Assembly (NCBI GenBank): GCA_016165875.1
Contig: JABBOT010000004.1
Location: 7,619,642-7,683,641, forward strand
Origin: Acanthopleura granulata
Lineage: Eukaryota > Mollusca > Polyplacophora > Chitonida > Chitonidae
Direction: 5' to 3'
DNA length: 64,000 nt
Every line of letters starts with the position of its first letter. The stretch's first letter is position 1. The notes beneath the pieces were generated by a model. That model was not told the DNA's origin, did not search any database, and was given only the letters and a program-made list of their open reading frames with translations. A program made the translations under genes and the position numbers. This document shows positions 1-14,420 of the stretch, piece after piece.

Positions 1-2539
1 TGAGCGAGATCGGAAATTTTGGCCACGTTACTCTTGAGAGCAGAGAATGCTCTGTGGAGAACAAAATGGGTTTTTGGTCAAAGGTGCAGCGTTACTTAAA
101 ATTCAAAGCGTTACCTTTAAGTGATGCGGGTGATACTGTAATTTCGAGGTGCCTGATGGAACATAGCTATTGTGAATGTCTGCAAGTATCTGCCGGTTGG
201 GATACCGGTATCTGATTTCGCGCTCATCCGCTTTCTTATTTACCTTCCCAAATTGAAGTTTGTGCTAGCAGCTGGGTTCCACGCCTGCCGCCTCCTCTCC
301 GCTCTCCGCGGAGACTAGTCACCAAACAAAGACCCGCATTTACTCGACTAAAGTTAATAAAACCTAATAACGTGCGGGGTTTTGCTGGACTCTGACGTTG
401 TTGCAACATACACACTGCGCGATTACTGTCTCTAGTTGGCCCACAATGATCGGTAATTGAGCAACTTTGTAATCAGACAAGAACATATCTTTTGTGATCT
501 TTTGTCATCGACACACCCGGTTTTTGTGTACTCTTGACTAGCGAAAGCATTTGGGTAGCGTTTAATTGGGAATACATAACACGCTTGGCCCAGATGCTTT
601 GCGCACTCTAGAATTACAAGCAAGACCTCGCGGACACCACTATTTATTGAAACTGCACATTGTGAGAAGGATGAAGTTGTAAGGATTACCTGTCTCAGCC
701 CTGTCTCCTATGACAAAGAGACAGACTATTGCCATGGCGGGGGGAAATGAGTGATAGATATTGAGTGGCCAGACCTCGTGCGATAACGGTTTCGGTGAAC
801 GGTAAAACTATTGACAGAAATTGAATATGTGACAGTAGTACAGTGATGTTTGGCTACAGCCCACTGCGTCGATTCCGACGGTCCAAGGCGCGTGTTTATG
901 CACCCTTTCTAGACACGTTTCAAGCTACACAAAGTAACAAAGTTGACAGTTATCCCTGGCCCAAGAGACTTCGGCAAATGCACATCAATTCGGAAAAAAA
1001 AACATGACCATCACACATTGTGCATCACAGTTCGTTTTAAACTATGAGAAAAAGATTATATGAGTGTGATGCCTTGAGTTGATCTAAATCCGCAAGCAAA
1101 ACATACATTCCTGAATACACGTATGTTTTCCAGCCTTTTAACACCCAGCAGCTTTTACTGTTTCTTGACTGCCTAACAAGTCTACCGATTTGTGGCAGAA
1201 ATTACTTTTAGTTTGCGAGTAAATTTAACTTAGAGAACAATGAGATAAGTAGTTCTATATCTTATGGGCGCGTAACAGCGAACTCATAGAATAGGATAGA
1301 ATATCCAAATCGTTGTATTGAACACAAAATCACTTTCTACTACATTTAAATAGGTTCCGGAAGTTTTAGCATTTTAAGCAGACGATTTCTGAACAATTAT
1401 CATGGTAGTTTCTTTAGTGAGTGTATCACTATGGGATCCCGGTAAATTACTCTATCCAAGGAAAAGTAGATAATACACACTGTATAACTGATATTTCAAA
1501 CCAACAATATTATCAACAGACTTCCTAATATACCTAGAATATGTACCTTTCCCTACAATTTAAGCAGGTACAAAAAGCAAACCATAATCTACATTATTTG
1601 GCATAAACACACGGATGAGCACTGTAACTCTTTTACCCGTAGGTTGTTTGATGAAATTGCTGTTACAAGGACGTTTCGCTGATGTCAGCAGCACACACGG
1701 TTTCGAATAACGAAGACCTCCAGCGAGCGAGCCCTAGGGCTCTGTATTGTTCTAAGTACTGAACCCGGGTAACTGTTTCACCATCGATTACTTCCAGCTG
1801 CCGACCCATTCACAATGTTTGTGTATCATGTTGAAACAAAGGGAACATAATGTTTCTTAGATGACAGTTGAACTCACAGCAGGTCGAGAGGTGTATGGCT
1901 ACCCAATTGCCTCCCCCGGGGCGTGAGCTATTGTCAGAGTACAACACCATCCTGTGGGGTGAACGCTACAATCTATTATTGGCAGGTAGCCTTCGACCTA
2001 CACACGCCAATGTTAACTTTTTCCTTCTGTTGTGGATTATGTATACATTCATACATTGGTCATATCTATGTTAAAAACCATGATCATTTAATGTTTTTTA
2101 CCAGCTCCAATTACCAATATCTACTATTGATTCCATTGTATAATTTGTTGTTGACTGTTTACAAATAATTACAATTATCTTTTGAGACAGATTTTTGTAA
2201 AACTAGTGATATTTCTAAATCAAAATAATTGAAAAACCCCCATCGGGATCAGCTTGGCGTGATTCCCCCCGAACCTACTTTGGTATTTGCAGATGCTGTA
2301 TAAATGTATAAAAACGTTGCTGTAAAGATGACAGGAGAAATAAACACTCGGTTAAAAAAGAGTGAATTTATTACTGAATATTTTAGAGGCATTATAGATT
2401 AAGATTGCACTGTTATAAAGATACATCGCTGCAAATCCCATCATGCGTTTTTGACATTTATCCGTCCTCTGGAACTGGCAGGAAAATGTGGCCGGTTTAT
2501 TTTTGTGGTATGTTGTAGTACATTGATAAGTTAGACAAA
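1..2539. other. non-coding stretch, nothing recognised
   Basis: AT-rich sequence with only short open frames and no exon showing both splice motifs and a recognisable protein. No repeat family seen elsewhere in the window was noticed here. Confidence 0.5.
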
Positions 2540-2836
2540 ATGACAAATTCAAAGATTTACACATTCTTGTCGTTGACCATTATAGTTATTTCCGTTTTCC
2601 TGATTATGTCGAAAACTGAATGTTTTCGAAACCTCTTTTGTTTGCGTGTGGCTAAAAGAGAAAGTCTGTTGTCCACGATAAAACCTAAGTTGGCTGTAAT
2701 CTATGTGGTAGAGCTGGACTGTCTCCACGGGACCGAATTCCAAGGCCAGCCCGGCTGTGACAGCGCTGAGACCCGGGCCAGTAAATCCGGTCGGCTCACC
2801 CGCGGCCCAAACAAGAACCACACTTGTGCTTGGGAG
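2540..2836 (+). CDS. weak candidate first exon, unknown protein
   Basis: An ATG opens 99 codons that end in GAG immediately before GTAAAG, a plausible splice donor in phase 0. The first 27 residues read as a signal anchor or signal peptide (TIIVISVFLIM core). The later half is more GC-rich than the surroundings and encodes a Cys- and charge-rich stretch ending NKNHTCAWE. The frame stays open to a stop at 2920 if unspliced. No downstream partner exon was found and the protein was not recognised. An overlapping open frame of 102 codons lies on the other strand, so this could be chance in a GC-richer patch. Confidence 0.25.
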
Positions 2837-5800
2837 GTAAAGGGGAGTTTGAAACATTGTAGACTTGAGCAGAATAAGTCAGAGGTTTTCTACAATGGGA
2901 AACTGTCTTCTGCGAGATGAAGTTGACACATTCCAGATTTGAACATTTTAACGATGACAGATTTTTTCACTGGCTATTACCGTTGTTTCGCATCAGTTTA
3001 AGATTTCCTCTGAATTTTCCTTTAAATAGAGTTACACATAGCTTCCAGGGCGGTGGACCTATCCGTCAGACACAAACATGTGTGAGAAATATGGTGTTTA
3101 GTTTTGCTACAGTGTATCCAGACAGTATGAAACTCCTGTGGTGAGTGGGTAGGGCTGCCGTTATACAAAATAATAAGAAAAGCTGGAACGCCCTTGTAAA
3201 TAAGTAGGTTCCATATACCTGAATAGCCAAATATGACGCCCTTAAGATTATGACAACATTTTTGACTGATGTCCAATTTGTATTATTTCAAAAGGTATAT
3301 GTCGAGATCAATGTAACTATCTTTACATTGTCAGGGTTTGTCAGACTGTTGCTGTTGTTGCTGTTGAACTATTCGACTTTTACTGCTTGGTGTTAATATA
3401 GCGAAAATGTCCATGTTTATTCTTCTGTGCGGGCGGGTGATACCAACATATGTGTTCGGCAAAAAAGCTTTGGAACTGACAGCAAGGAAAGGAGATAGCT
3501 CTCTCCAGCGCATTCATATGTGCTTAATCCAACGTCTGGATGATAGCTATGTTTATCAACCTGCCGATGCCATTAATTGCGTCGCCATCAAATGGTATAA
3601 CAGGTATACAGGTAACTGGCTGTCCAGGCATAGCTTTAATTTTTTATTTCCAGATGCTCTCGTTTTATTTACTGTTACCTTTTGTAGTTTATGATATGCC
3701 TAACTGTTTTGGAACGAGGCCAAGACGATATTTAGGCCATATGGATTCATAGGATGTATTTTTGTATGTCTATGTTTTTGTGTGTCTGTAATATATATGC
3801 GTTCTATAGATCAACTTTATTAAAGATTTCATTAAATTATTAGTATACAGACTTTTCAAATCGTGTCAGTAAAACTTTTGTGTATAATAACTTTTTACCG
3901 GGGTAGGGTATGCATTGAAAAAGCAAAAGTGGAGACCTTTCCCAAACTATGGAAGCCAAAATCCTCCAAAATCGAAACCAGAGATCTTCCTCCAACATGG
4001 AAACTAAAGGTATTTTCCCAATACTTGACAGAACTTCTAGTTATAAAAGCCCGACAAGTCAGACAAGTTGAATTTAACCACAAGGCGTTGTTTTAAAGGC
4101 AGTACTTGAGAAAATCCGTAACATGGCACAAATATTTGATTCCTTAGTCAGTAACCACAAAACTGCAGTTACGGTGCTGTACCCCCATTCCGAGTCATAA
4201 TTTTTTATCCTTTCATTATACACCACTTTGATGTCGGATGACTCTACAGAATATTATAAGGATGTTATGGTAGACTACCACTGTATATAGCTGTTGTTCC
4301 CCAAGTCGCTAGTAATTTCCTGTTTGGGAAGTTACCTACCATTTTCATTTCCATATTGGCATCCATAGGCGGAAATCCACATCTTTGTAGAAATATACAT
4401 ATATGTTCAGCATTATAAAGGCTTTAGCTTGATTCATTTATTCATTCATTAAAATGCATACTTAATATGTTTTGTACTTCTCGTTCATCTTAAAACGTAT
4501 GTGCATTAAACACTACTGTTCAGTGGACATGGTTGTTGCCATAATTTATTAATGTCAATATCCTGAAGATAAACTTGATTGATGTTAAATTAAATTAAGA
4601 TGATATATGGTTAAAAGTCAGAGTACATGTGTGTGTGAAAACAAATATGTTTCTTGGAATAGGTGGATTTTTATAGAAGAATTTTTGTTTGTAAATATTT
4701 TAATGTTATATACCAAAACGTTTTTCTTTTGGGATTAATGTTGTGAGTTTTTATTACGAAGTTTATTAATAGCCAATTTAATGAACTGCCGACATTGTTT
4801 GTAAGGCACGAAGAAAATTGATAGACGTGTTTGACATGCATAGTTACATGAGACCACGGGCGTGATCTGGTAACCTGATACTTCCCATTAAACATGTAAA
4901 TAATTAATTCTTACCTGAGGGAACTGTGTGATCTCAATAATTGTTTCTATCGATAGACGGTAAAACGAGGACTTAATGACAGTAATTTCACTAAATATTT
5001 TATCTCCAAGAGACTAATTGTTTAAGAGTAGAAACTTTATACGATGGTCCGATAAGACGTGTATACAAGTCTGCTTATACCACAGCAAATCAAATAGATG
5101 GATCAGATGTACGGTCGTATAGAATTTTGGAATATAACTTGTGTTTATAAAAACCGTGTTCGTCTGTATGTTACATAGGGCATTATTTTTGCGTGACCCT
5201 TTCGCTTTACAAAGTCTTGTACGAGAAGTATGACGAATGGAATCTAAAGTTCTGGAATTTATGTTCCTGTCATACTGAGAACTGTTTTATTTGCATGTAA
5301 TATGCATATGTAGGATGTATTGTGTGATGTGTAATATCCACGCATGGCGCAAAATGTTTACATACTGCAAAAAATCAAATTCGTAAACGAGGTATTTCTA
5401 TCAGTAAAGCAAATCAGTCCTAGATTTCCATACTTTTATTCTAAGAGATAAAGTCGACAGCACAAAACAGGTGTGCTGTCGATAACTTGCATCGTACGAA
5501 CACATTGAAATTTAATCCCAGCGTTTCCACTTAAGCCATTGTCGGAGAAACAGAGTATAACTAGAGAATGAATTTTCATAGTTTTTTATGGGTCCAGAGT
5601 TTTATGCAGATATTTCAAATGAGATTTGGTGTAAGATATCGTTTCCTCCGTTCACTGTATAAGCTGAAGAAATATTTGACAAACTGATACATATACCCGC
5701 TCTCCAAGCAGAAAAGCAAAAAGAAAATGATGACATTTAGAAAATTTGTCTACCTAAATAAGTATTCAAAAAAGTTTCAAATTTGTATTTGAATGCATGT

Positions 5801-8800
5801 TTGTGTACAAAGTAGACACTTTTGTTCTGTCTGCTTCAAACTTTCACAGATACGCTTTCAAGCGTTAAGGTATAACATATATGAAGTACACAATAGCCTC
5901 TCGTACCTTGGTTATGTGTATGTCAACACGTTGAGTTGAGTAACTTTCCAGATGTACCACTCCTAAACGCTGTAGACATCATTCGTTCTGATTTTATATA
6001 CATGTATACCACTGATATGTCTCTACCATGAACTCAGTATTGACAAAACAAATGCCCGCTATAGAATTGCAAGGGTTTTCTCACGCCGTACATTTAAATT
6101 CAACCCCCCACATGGTAGTATAAGGTCCTTTGAAAAGTACGATGGGCGATCATATCGTGGGTGGTACGATTTGAAGAGGTGACGATGGTTTTGAGACTTG
6201 TGCCCAGAATCTGGTCTAACAAGCCTCTTCTCCTTATCTCTAGGTACTTCAAGAGGACAATATTTGGTGCGTTTTGTCAATCATGGACATCGACATTCTG
6301 GACATAAAACGGTTGTTTTCGCTCGCGCTAGTCGATGTTAAAAGAAGATAAACCTTCATGCCCAACTTTGTGATATAGGAAATACAGAAACCAAATCAAC
6401 AGATATGCTTATGTTTTTAAAATGTTTCATGACATGTCAAAAGATCATTTTGCTGCCCACTGGGCACATATGTTTTGTTTCTGGTTTACAATTCCTCTTA
6501 GATTATGCTTTGCATTTTTAACCTATACACAGTTTTTAAACAAAATATTATTTGGTTTAATGAAAATTGCCCATTAGGCCCATTCGTTAATTCCGAATTA
6601 TCGACTTCATGTTTAATTCGAAGCGAATTTTGAATTTTCTTATAATAATTCAATTTCAATGTTACAACGGTGTAGAATTGAAGATTTATATAAAATTGAA
6701 CACAAAATAATTTACATGTATAGTTGGTGAACCTAAATCTTATTGTTTGTTCAGTTTACAAAGGTTACCAAAGACGTACTCATGCATAAAATTGCAAATC
6801 AAATAACGTATGTATAGCAGATGTGAATGATTTTAACTCCTATGGAAAGATATATATGACTCATTTCTTTGAAGTTCACCACGGCTCTGGAAAACAAGAA
6901 CTATACATTAACACCCAGTAGGAAAGTAAATAGAATGTGTCATCTGAAAGCTATCGATCATTTAAAATATGATTTTATCCTTCCTAAAACCTCCTTCAAG
7001 TAAGACTAGGACACAGGGTGCAAGCTGTCAGTCACAGTAGATTATCCGCCCGTGCACGAACAAGTTTAGAAACAACGTCTATATTCAGCCCCTAGATATA
7101 TCTTAGATTAAAGTTGTGCTTGCATTGCAAATATTGCTAAACACTTCTGGCCTTGAACCTGGCAAGTGATACAGTGTGCACATGGAACAAAAGATGGAAC
7201 TTTTCACTCGCCTTCTTTCAATTTTTATTATAGCTTATAGTTCCTCAGATTTTTTTATGAATGTTGTCCTTCTTGGTTTTCACATAGACTGTACCATTGA
7301 ATTATGACGAAAAAGTAAAGATACGATATTCAGTACCGTGTGTCTTTGCTTAAAGATCTACTAATGCATTGATCTCGGTACCTTTGATATTATGACTTAT
7401 TTACATATTTAACATTGTGAAGAACTCCGCTAATTGCCCCAGCGAAAAAATGCCGCGATGCGCAGTTTTTCTTTCGTATATTCGGTGCCACAGATATAAA
7501 AAAAATCACCAAAGGTTTCAGTGAAAGCCAAATGATAGTAATACATCCGACAAAAAGTTTGGCAGTTTTCATGAAACCAGCGTACAGTTTTATTAAAGCA
7601 ATTTTTGAAAGCACATTGTCATATGGTTGTGAACTATATTATCAGGAATTATCCAAGTGTATGAGCCTTATTTTAACTGTTAAACTTTTAATGTGTAATT
7701 TTCCATCCCTTTCTTAAGGTGTTAAAACATTTGCTATTTGCACAAAACGCGAACGACCTTCTGTTATCTATAACCGTACATTTATATATGCTGTGATCGT
7801 TCACCTAATGCACCCTTTATGGCTCAGTTGTTATAAGCGTTGTTTTCTCCCCTCTTTGACATGGCGTCGCATAAGTGGTATAGTTTTGAGTATGGCATAA
7901 AGCCGCAACAAAGTAGAGAAAGAAATAAAATCGCCTATCTACATATGCCATTGGGTATGTGACCAATAAAGTTATGCTGTGCGAATGTAGCGCTGAAGGT
8001 TTCTTTCTTCCAAGTCGGCTATTGGGCAACTGCTGTCTTTTTTAATTGACAGGCTTGTAATTGTCTTTCACGTGATGATATAATCAGTTCCTATTTTTCA
8101 AATGATAGTACACGTAAGTTACAGCTTTCTTTATTTGCTTGAGCTGTTTTCCACCGCACTTTCGATAGGCGTGTATGAGAAATATGAGAATTGAGTCCAA
8201 CGGTAAAGTGAAATCGAATGTTTCTTCAGATGTTGTAAATCTGATTAATTGTTTTCTGGAAACTGAAAACGTGTCCTTTATGTTAAGAAATTAAACGTAG
8301 ACTTCTGACCCAGAAATATGTACATATGTACAATAATTTATAAAGAATATTGTTTCTCCGAAATCTCAAGTGGTTGCTGTGGCAGAAATATTCCTACAAT
8401 GCTGTTAATGATCCCTCTACTGTGATGAGGGCGGCGAAATAGGTACCCCCAACGCGGCTGTACAAGCGTATGTTCCCGACCTCTTGCATATCCCAACGGT
8501 GCTGGTTTCCTTGCTCCAGGAACCTATAGGGAGGAGTAAAAAAATAAAATACAAGATAAGACCAGGTGTAACATAAGGACTAAATATTATCACAACAGTA
8601 TATGCCGACACATCAAAGTTGTAAACAGCTTTATATTCTTTATTGATGAAACTATGTGTTGTATTCGCCTTGCTTGGCAATACCGCCGGATACTTAGATA
8701 GTATGGCCATAGAAGAAGCTTGTCATGGGATAAAGAAAACAAATAGAGAACTCTTTTGATGTCACTCGAAAGCTGCCAGAACCCGAGAAAAGAGTGAAAA

Positions 8801-10030
8801 TCTGCAGCTGATTTTTCCACCTCGTATCGTCTTCATCCGACAGATGGCGCCCACCACTCGCTCTGGCCTTTCGCCTTTTCCCTGCTCGCCTCTGGGGTGA
8901 GAACTTTACACGGTGGGTAGGTAACAACAGGCCCCCTTTCTCATCGAATAGTATCTTAATTCTTGTCTGACGCTGGAACTCAATATGACGAGCTAGAGAA
9001 TAGCGGTACTAAATTGTGGCAAATAGCTTTATATTGTGGAAACCTCATTCGCCGAATTGTCCAAATAGTTCCCAAGAGTCAGCTCATCGTGTGAGTGTTT
9101 CTGCACTCTACACGCCACTGGGTGGTTCCAGTTACCTACATATCTACTCTCACCATCCATTCCATGCCTTTCTCCAACCTGCATTCTTTCCGTAATCAGC
9201 GTCACTTATTCCTCCCAGCTTTGTAGTGTTCAGATAAAGCCACGCGGCATAGCTTCCCCGTCTTCTAACTACAGCTGACGTCATTATGATTCCTTTAAAC
9301 AATATCCTTTAAGAAACCCCAAACAAAATATTTATGAGAATACCACTGAAAGCTGAATAATACGGGTACTAGATTATACGCTTCACCATTCACAGCTCAG
9401 AACATAACACAAATTCTCAAAGTATCCCCTAATGACTTTTACTAAATCCATTTATTTTCATCTGGGGAATATATAAAATTATTTGGTCCGTGATGTGCCA
9501 TCCCTTTGTGTAAATTATGAATAAGAGAGAGAGAATGTATATAAGCTTAATGTACTATATTAGCTTGCATATTCACAATTTCATTGCAAATGATGAGATG
9601 CAAGTTTGACTCTTGTTTATACAAATCTGAATGGGAACGCCCATAGGTAGGGTTTTTAAATCTTCAAGTGATGTTAAATTTACAGATGCCTTTCTTTCAG
9701 CAAGATTGTTGAATGAACACAACATTTCTGATTCAATATGAAATGGCTAAGCTCATGTTAATCATTGATACATGGGAAATTCTAAAATTAAGTCATTTTG
9801 GCATCCATGTTTACTTGTCAAAAGTACTTCCTCAGACAGCATAGAGAATGAATGAATGATTATGTCTTAACACCAAATTGGCAATGTTTCAGTCATATCG
9901 TGGCGAATTCATATCTAGAGAGCCCTTCTCTCTACACCAATCAATGTTTATTAGCCCTTTGGTACCCAGTGTTCGTTTCTGTTTCCCGTGTTTTTGGGGT
10001 TTTTTTTTTTTTTTGGGTTTGTCGTTTCGG
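2837..10030. other. non-coding stretch, nothing recognised
   Basis: About 7 kb of AT-rich sequence. It holds a short CTG/TTG-type run near 3345-3367 and scattered ATTT-rich tracts. The open frames are short, and none has convincing splice borders or a familiar product. Confidence 0.5.
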
Positions 10031-10323
10031 TCATACGACAGTTGGGTGCCTCCGTGGGTCAGTCGGTTAGCGCGCTATCGCAGCACAATGACCCGAAGCC
10101 TCCCACCATTGCGGTCGCTGTGAGTTCAAGACCAGCTCATGCTGGTTTCCTCTCCGGCCGTACGTGGGAAGATCTGCCAGCAACCTGCGGATGGTCGTGG
10201 GTTTACCTCGGGCTCTGCCCGGTTTGCTCCCACCATAATGCTGGCCGAAATGTAAGTGAAATATTCTTGAGTACAGGGTAAAACACCAATCAAATAAATA
10301 AATAAATGAATCATACGACTGTT
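10031..10323 (+). mobile_element. full-length tRNA-headed SINE with target-site duplication
   Basis: The element runs from about 10048 (GCCTCCGTGGGTCAGTCGG, a pol III A-box-like start) through a B-box-like GTGAGTTCAAGACC near 10120. A central conserved body follows, then the tail GTAAAACACCAATCAAATAAATAAATAAAT ending near 10306. It is flanked by a near-perfect 13-bp direct repeat, TCATACGACAGTT at 10031-10043 and TCATACGACTGTT at 10311-10323. This is the duplication expected from target-primed retroposition. Other copies of the family lie at 29.9, 37.9, 40.2, 48.8, 50.7, 54.6 and 55.6 kb. Confidence 0.9.
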
Positions 10324-13300
10324 AAACGTAGTTACAACCCTGTCTTTGGTCCAAGCCATAACTAGCCTCGGAATGCTCCTCCCATTGGCTACAATGTCCT
10401 CTACTCATCCAAATGGAATCGAAATCGAATTTAAACATTGCAGTTGGATCTTTATGCCGTTCTTTGCCCCAGATTGGTTTGATTTTATGGGAAGGCTGTA
10501 CAGCTGGGTACGTCGGATGCCCTTCCTGAATTGTTTACTGTTAAATCCAGCAACGGATATGTAACGTAACACTTACTGGGCACCACAGATGTTTTGTACG
10601 GATGGAACTGTATAGGTTGGATCGAGAAGTGTAATGTACAGCTTGCTGTTTGCTTTATACACACTGTTTCTTTGGACCCAGGGGATGTGGTATTTCAACA
10701 TGGCAAAGGATAGTTTCTCTAAAGCAACAGTACTTGTACAAGGACCGGGATAAGAATGCGGGATAAACTGATATCACGGTTCCAGTGTTTCGCTGTATTA
10801 TTCTACATATTGTCTCATATCCATGTTACACAGATAAATAAACATCATACATTCAGATCAGAGTTATCTCAAAGCATTGGGGTTTCATTTATAGAAAGTA
10901 ATTTTATATTGTTTACATTTTTTTTTTAATTTCTGGAGACCACTTGTGAGTGCTAAGGCTTCAAAGCGTACTGAGAGGTGACTGGTTTAGAATGTCGCTG
11001 TATGTATTTGTATGAGCCTATAATAAAACGCTGGCTTTATAACTTACAAGTCAAAATAAAAATCTTTGTAAACTTTACGCTAAAAAGAATTTAACCTACC
11101 TGCAACGCGCAACCAATCAATGGCATCCAGTGACCTGTGGTGACACATTGTTGGAAATATTTCAAAAAAGAAGAATCCCAGTGTTTTGTTCCAACCAGAG
11201 AATATCGACTCTCCTTACATACTTTTACAAATCAAAATTTCAACCTTGAATAGCCAAAATACTACGTAAGGTACAAAGGAGTAAAGTGCGGAGTAAAATC
11301 ACAGGAACGAAGACAATGTGATAACCTGTCAGCTGCTTTACGAGGAACTCAGACATAAACTGTCTTCATATGGCATAGGTATTTACATGTATTATCTGAA
11401 TCCATGTATTAACTGAATCCAAGTAGAAGAGCTTAGATCAAATGTCGGTGAATTTTGATAACAAGCCCCCTTGTATCTACGTCAGTATTATTGTAAATTA
11501 GAAGTGCGCCTTCTCCAAAAGGGGTGACGGTGTTTGATGAGGTGGACAATGGCGTAAAATCCCTAAAAAGGCTTTTTTACATTTCTGTAGTATGTTATGT
11601 AGTCGCAGGCAATATTGTCAACGAGTTCTTCAGATCTGAAATATGTACGCATAAGTGTAAATCAGAGGAATAATTTCTTACCATAAATGTTTTACCTTTA
11701 CGCCAATGACCTTGAAGATTTTAACATGTACTACAAGTGACTGTCCTGTCACAGGTGTAGAAATCGACGCTCGTGTATCAGGCGTCAACCAAAATGGGAG
11801 TTAGGGGTCAATAATCACAAGACTAAGCAACGATTAATACCAACAACAAAGGAACTAAGATAGTATATCAAGTTGAAAATTAGAACAGATCCATGCAAAG
11901 AGCAGGAGTCAATGATTTTCAATGATGATGGAAAGACGCCAGAAATGTTCGCGTCGAATGAATTAAATCAGCATCCCACTGGTGTACCATCCTAGTTTGT
12001 AAGATATCATTGACTAAAATATTTATCCCAAAGGAGACAACCATGCATCGTGAACGCCAGAGCTCATAATAGGACAAACGGAAGACGCCGCTAGTTAAGA
12101 AGTGACGCTTGAAATTTGGTCGGTTAATGAATAAAGTTTGGTCACAGGTCGTTTTGGCACCAAACCTTATTTAAGAAGCCAGTCTTGAAAATAATGTCAC
12201 AATCAAAAGACGACTTAATGATTGCTTTATGGCAATGAGTATTACATTCATAATTTTGGCATTTTTGTTTAGTCAGGCAACCTTATTGATTGCATAGCAA
12301 ATGAAAATCACCGAATATGTCCGCAATTCACCAGTGGTACGAGTGGTAAATCAGCAAAACTGAAATCTGTCTCTTGGCGGTGCATTTTAATTCCTAATGT
12401 GTTTATTAGGTTTCAGTGAAATGCACAGTTAACTATCCATTCAGTGGATGTCTATTTTTGCGATAAGATTAATTCACTGTATGATCATAATACATATCTA
12501 GGTAAGCCACGAAAGAGTACCAAGTGTGATGACCCAGAGGACTCACGCTGATGCATTTGATTAAAAGTTGAGGATGCTAGACTATAACTACAAATGTATC
12601 AAGTAATGACGCCTTAAACAAGTGTGGACTTTGCATTTTGACCAAAGCACTCGCCAACGCCGACTTGTGTCACTCGGTAATAAATGGGACCGGTTGTCAG
12701 TTGTGTACGCCAGATCCAAACACGGGATCGAGTTTATGGTGTAAGTGATCTGCCGAGTCCTCTACTTGCACACGACCGGTTATAAATGACATTCTGGGGT
12801 TTTCAACGCTTTAGAGAAGTACATTGGAAATGTTTGCTTGCCCATGGACATTTCCCTCTTCAGAAGTGTATCCAGTTTTATCTATATGGGTACACAAATA
12901 TGTTGTCAGCACGGGTCTGAAATGCACGGAATAAATGGCGAAATGTACGCTGTATCGTTTCGTGAGCGGTTATATTACGGTAGGTGATCAAATACTGGCG
13001 AAAGGGAGGTGGGGCAAGGGGGTCGGGGCATTGAAAAAATAAATGTGGTCTTCTATGACATAACCTGTTTAATAAATTTGCTTAAGTTTGGCTCGGTCCC
13101 AAAGAGAAAGCGCTAAAATTGCATTTCATTGTTATTTTCATACAGACATTGATCTGTCGACGTGCTCACAGATTTGCCTTCAAATCTGACACGAATTGAA
13201 ATATGGATACATTAATCATCGTGTCACAATTACCCTTTGTCCAATCTCTCGTGTCACACGCTATCTTCGAGTGCCATGTTTAGACGTAAGGCGACAAACT

Positions 13301-14254
13301 TGGGAAAGTCATGTGTGAAAAGGTTCACATTATCCAACCTGGCAAACTCCACTGTCAAGTTACTTATCGGGATATGCAATTTGCTGCGCACAACCAAACT
13401 AATGGGGAATCTAACCACTGTGACAAAGTATTTCATCAGCTGAAAAAATTCATGGTGAGCGAAGTATCCATATCACGGCTTGGCTGTCAACCAGTAAAAC
13501 AATCTAAAGTCAAATTCCTAAAGACCATTAATGTAATTACCATCAGTATCTCTTGAAATTATACATAATTCTAATGGAAGACAGTTACGAGTAAGTAGTC
13601 AACACTTTCCAGTGACTTCGGAGAGACATACACGTGTGTAACAACCGATGCGCCAAATCCAGCCCGTAGTCTACAATGCTTGAACACTGAAAAGCTCACC
13701 TTTTATTATACAAAGAAAAGATTTTAAAGCATCTCCATTCTTGAATCTCATTATATAAACACAACTCTTCCACATATCAAAACTGTTTTAAGTTCATGTA
13801 CCTCGATCTAGTCTTGAGAGGAATTAGATACATGCTTACAAAGCATGGGGCATAGATCTATCCCGCTATACGATTAAAAGTTTTATTATTTATATGTCAG
13901 TGAAATCACAGTATTTCCTTCACTGATAAAACTGATATTTTCACCAGTTAGATATCACTTTTGTTATTCCATTTTGATATTACACTGCTGATGACCTTGA
14001 CCCATCATCTAGATGCCGTGAAAATGAAACTGTTTTCACAAAGTTCGAATCTGAGCTCAGTGGAATGACGTCATAATACAAGTCTAGAAAATTGCTATAT
14101 TCCGACGTCACGCATGAAGACACGACATCATTCCTGACGACATGTATACCGATACCACGTCACGCTATTTACAGGTCTTTGAAGGCCTGCAGCTAAAAGA
14201 TTGCTTAAAAATTCTTTAAATACACAAAACCATGACAATGTTAACGTATAAATA
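10324..14254. other. non-coding stretch, nothing recognised
   Basis: AT-rich intergenic or intronic DNA with a poly-T run near 10918-10927. I saw no exon and no clear repeat. Confidence 0.5.
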
Positions 14255-14420
14255 ATATATAGAATATTGCAGTGATGGTTGAAGACCAAAAATATTGCTC
14301 TCGTGAAAGGAGGAAATGATAACCCACTCGACGCTTCGCGTCTCGGGGGTTATCATTTCCACCTCTCACTCGAACGATATTTATGGTCTTCAACCATCAC
14401 TGTTCAATATTCTATATGTA
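14255..14420. repeat. fold-back palindrome, arms of about 75 bp
   Basis: The left arm (about 14255-14333) and right arm (about 14341-14418) are near-perfect reverse complements. The left arm carries AGTGATGGTTGAAGACC at 14271-14287; the right arm carries GGTCTTCAACCATCACT at 14385-14401. Matching also covers AGAATATTG at the outer ends and GGAAATGATAACCC near the tip. Only a few bases around GACGCTTCGCGTC, itself palindromic, form the loop. The arms hold several mismatches. There is no coding content. It looks like a fold-back MITE. Confidence 0.9.

Noticed and set aside
10048..10130. tRNA gene suggested by A-box and B-box motifs
   Set aside because: No acceptor stem or anticodon arm of tRNA geometry. 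The sequence continues into a SINE body and tail flanked by a target duplication. The same applies to the heads at 29.9 and 54.6 kb.
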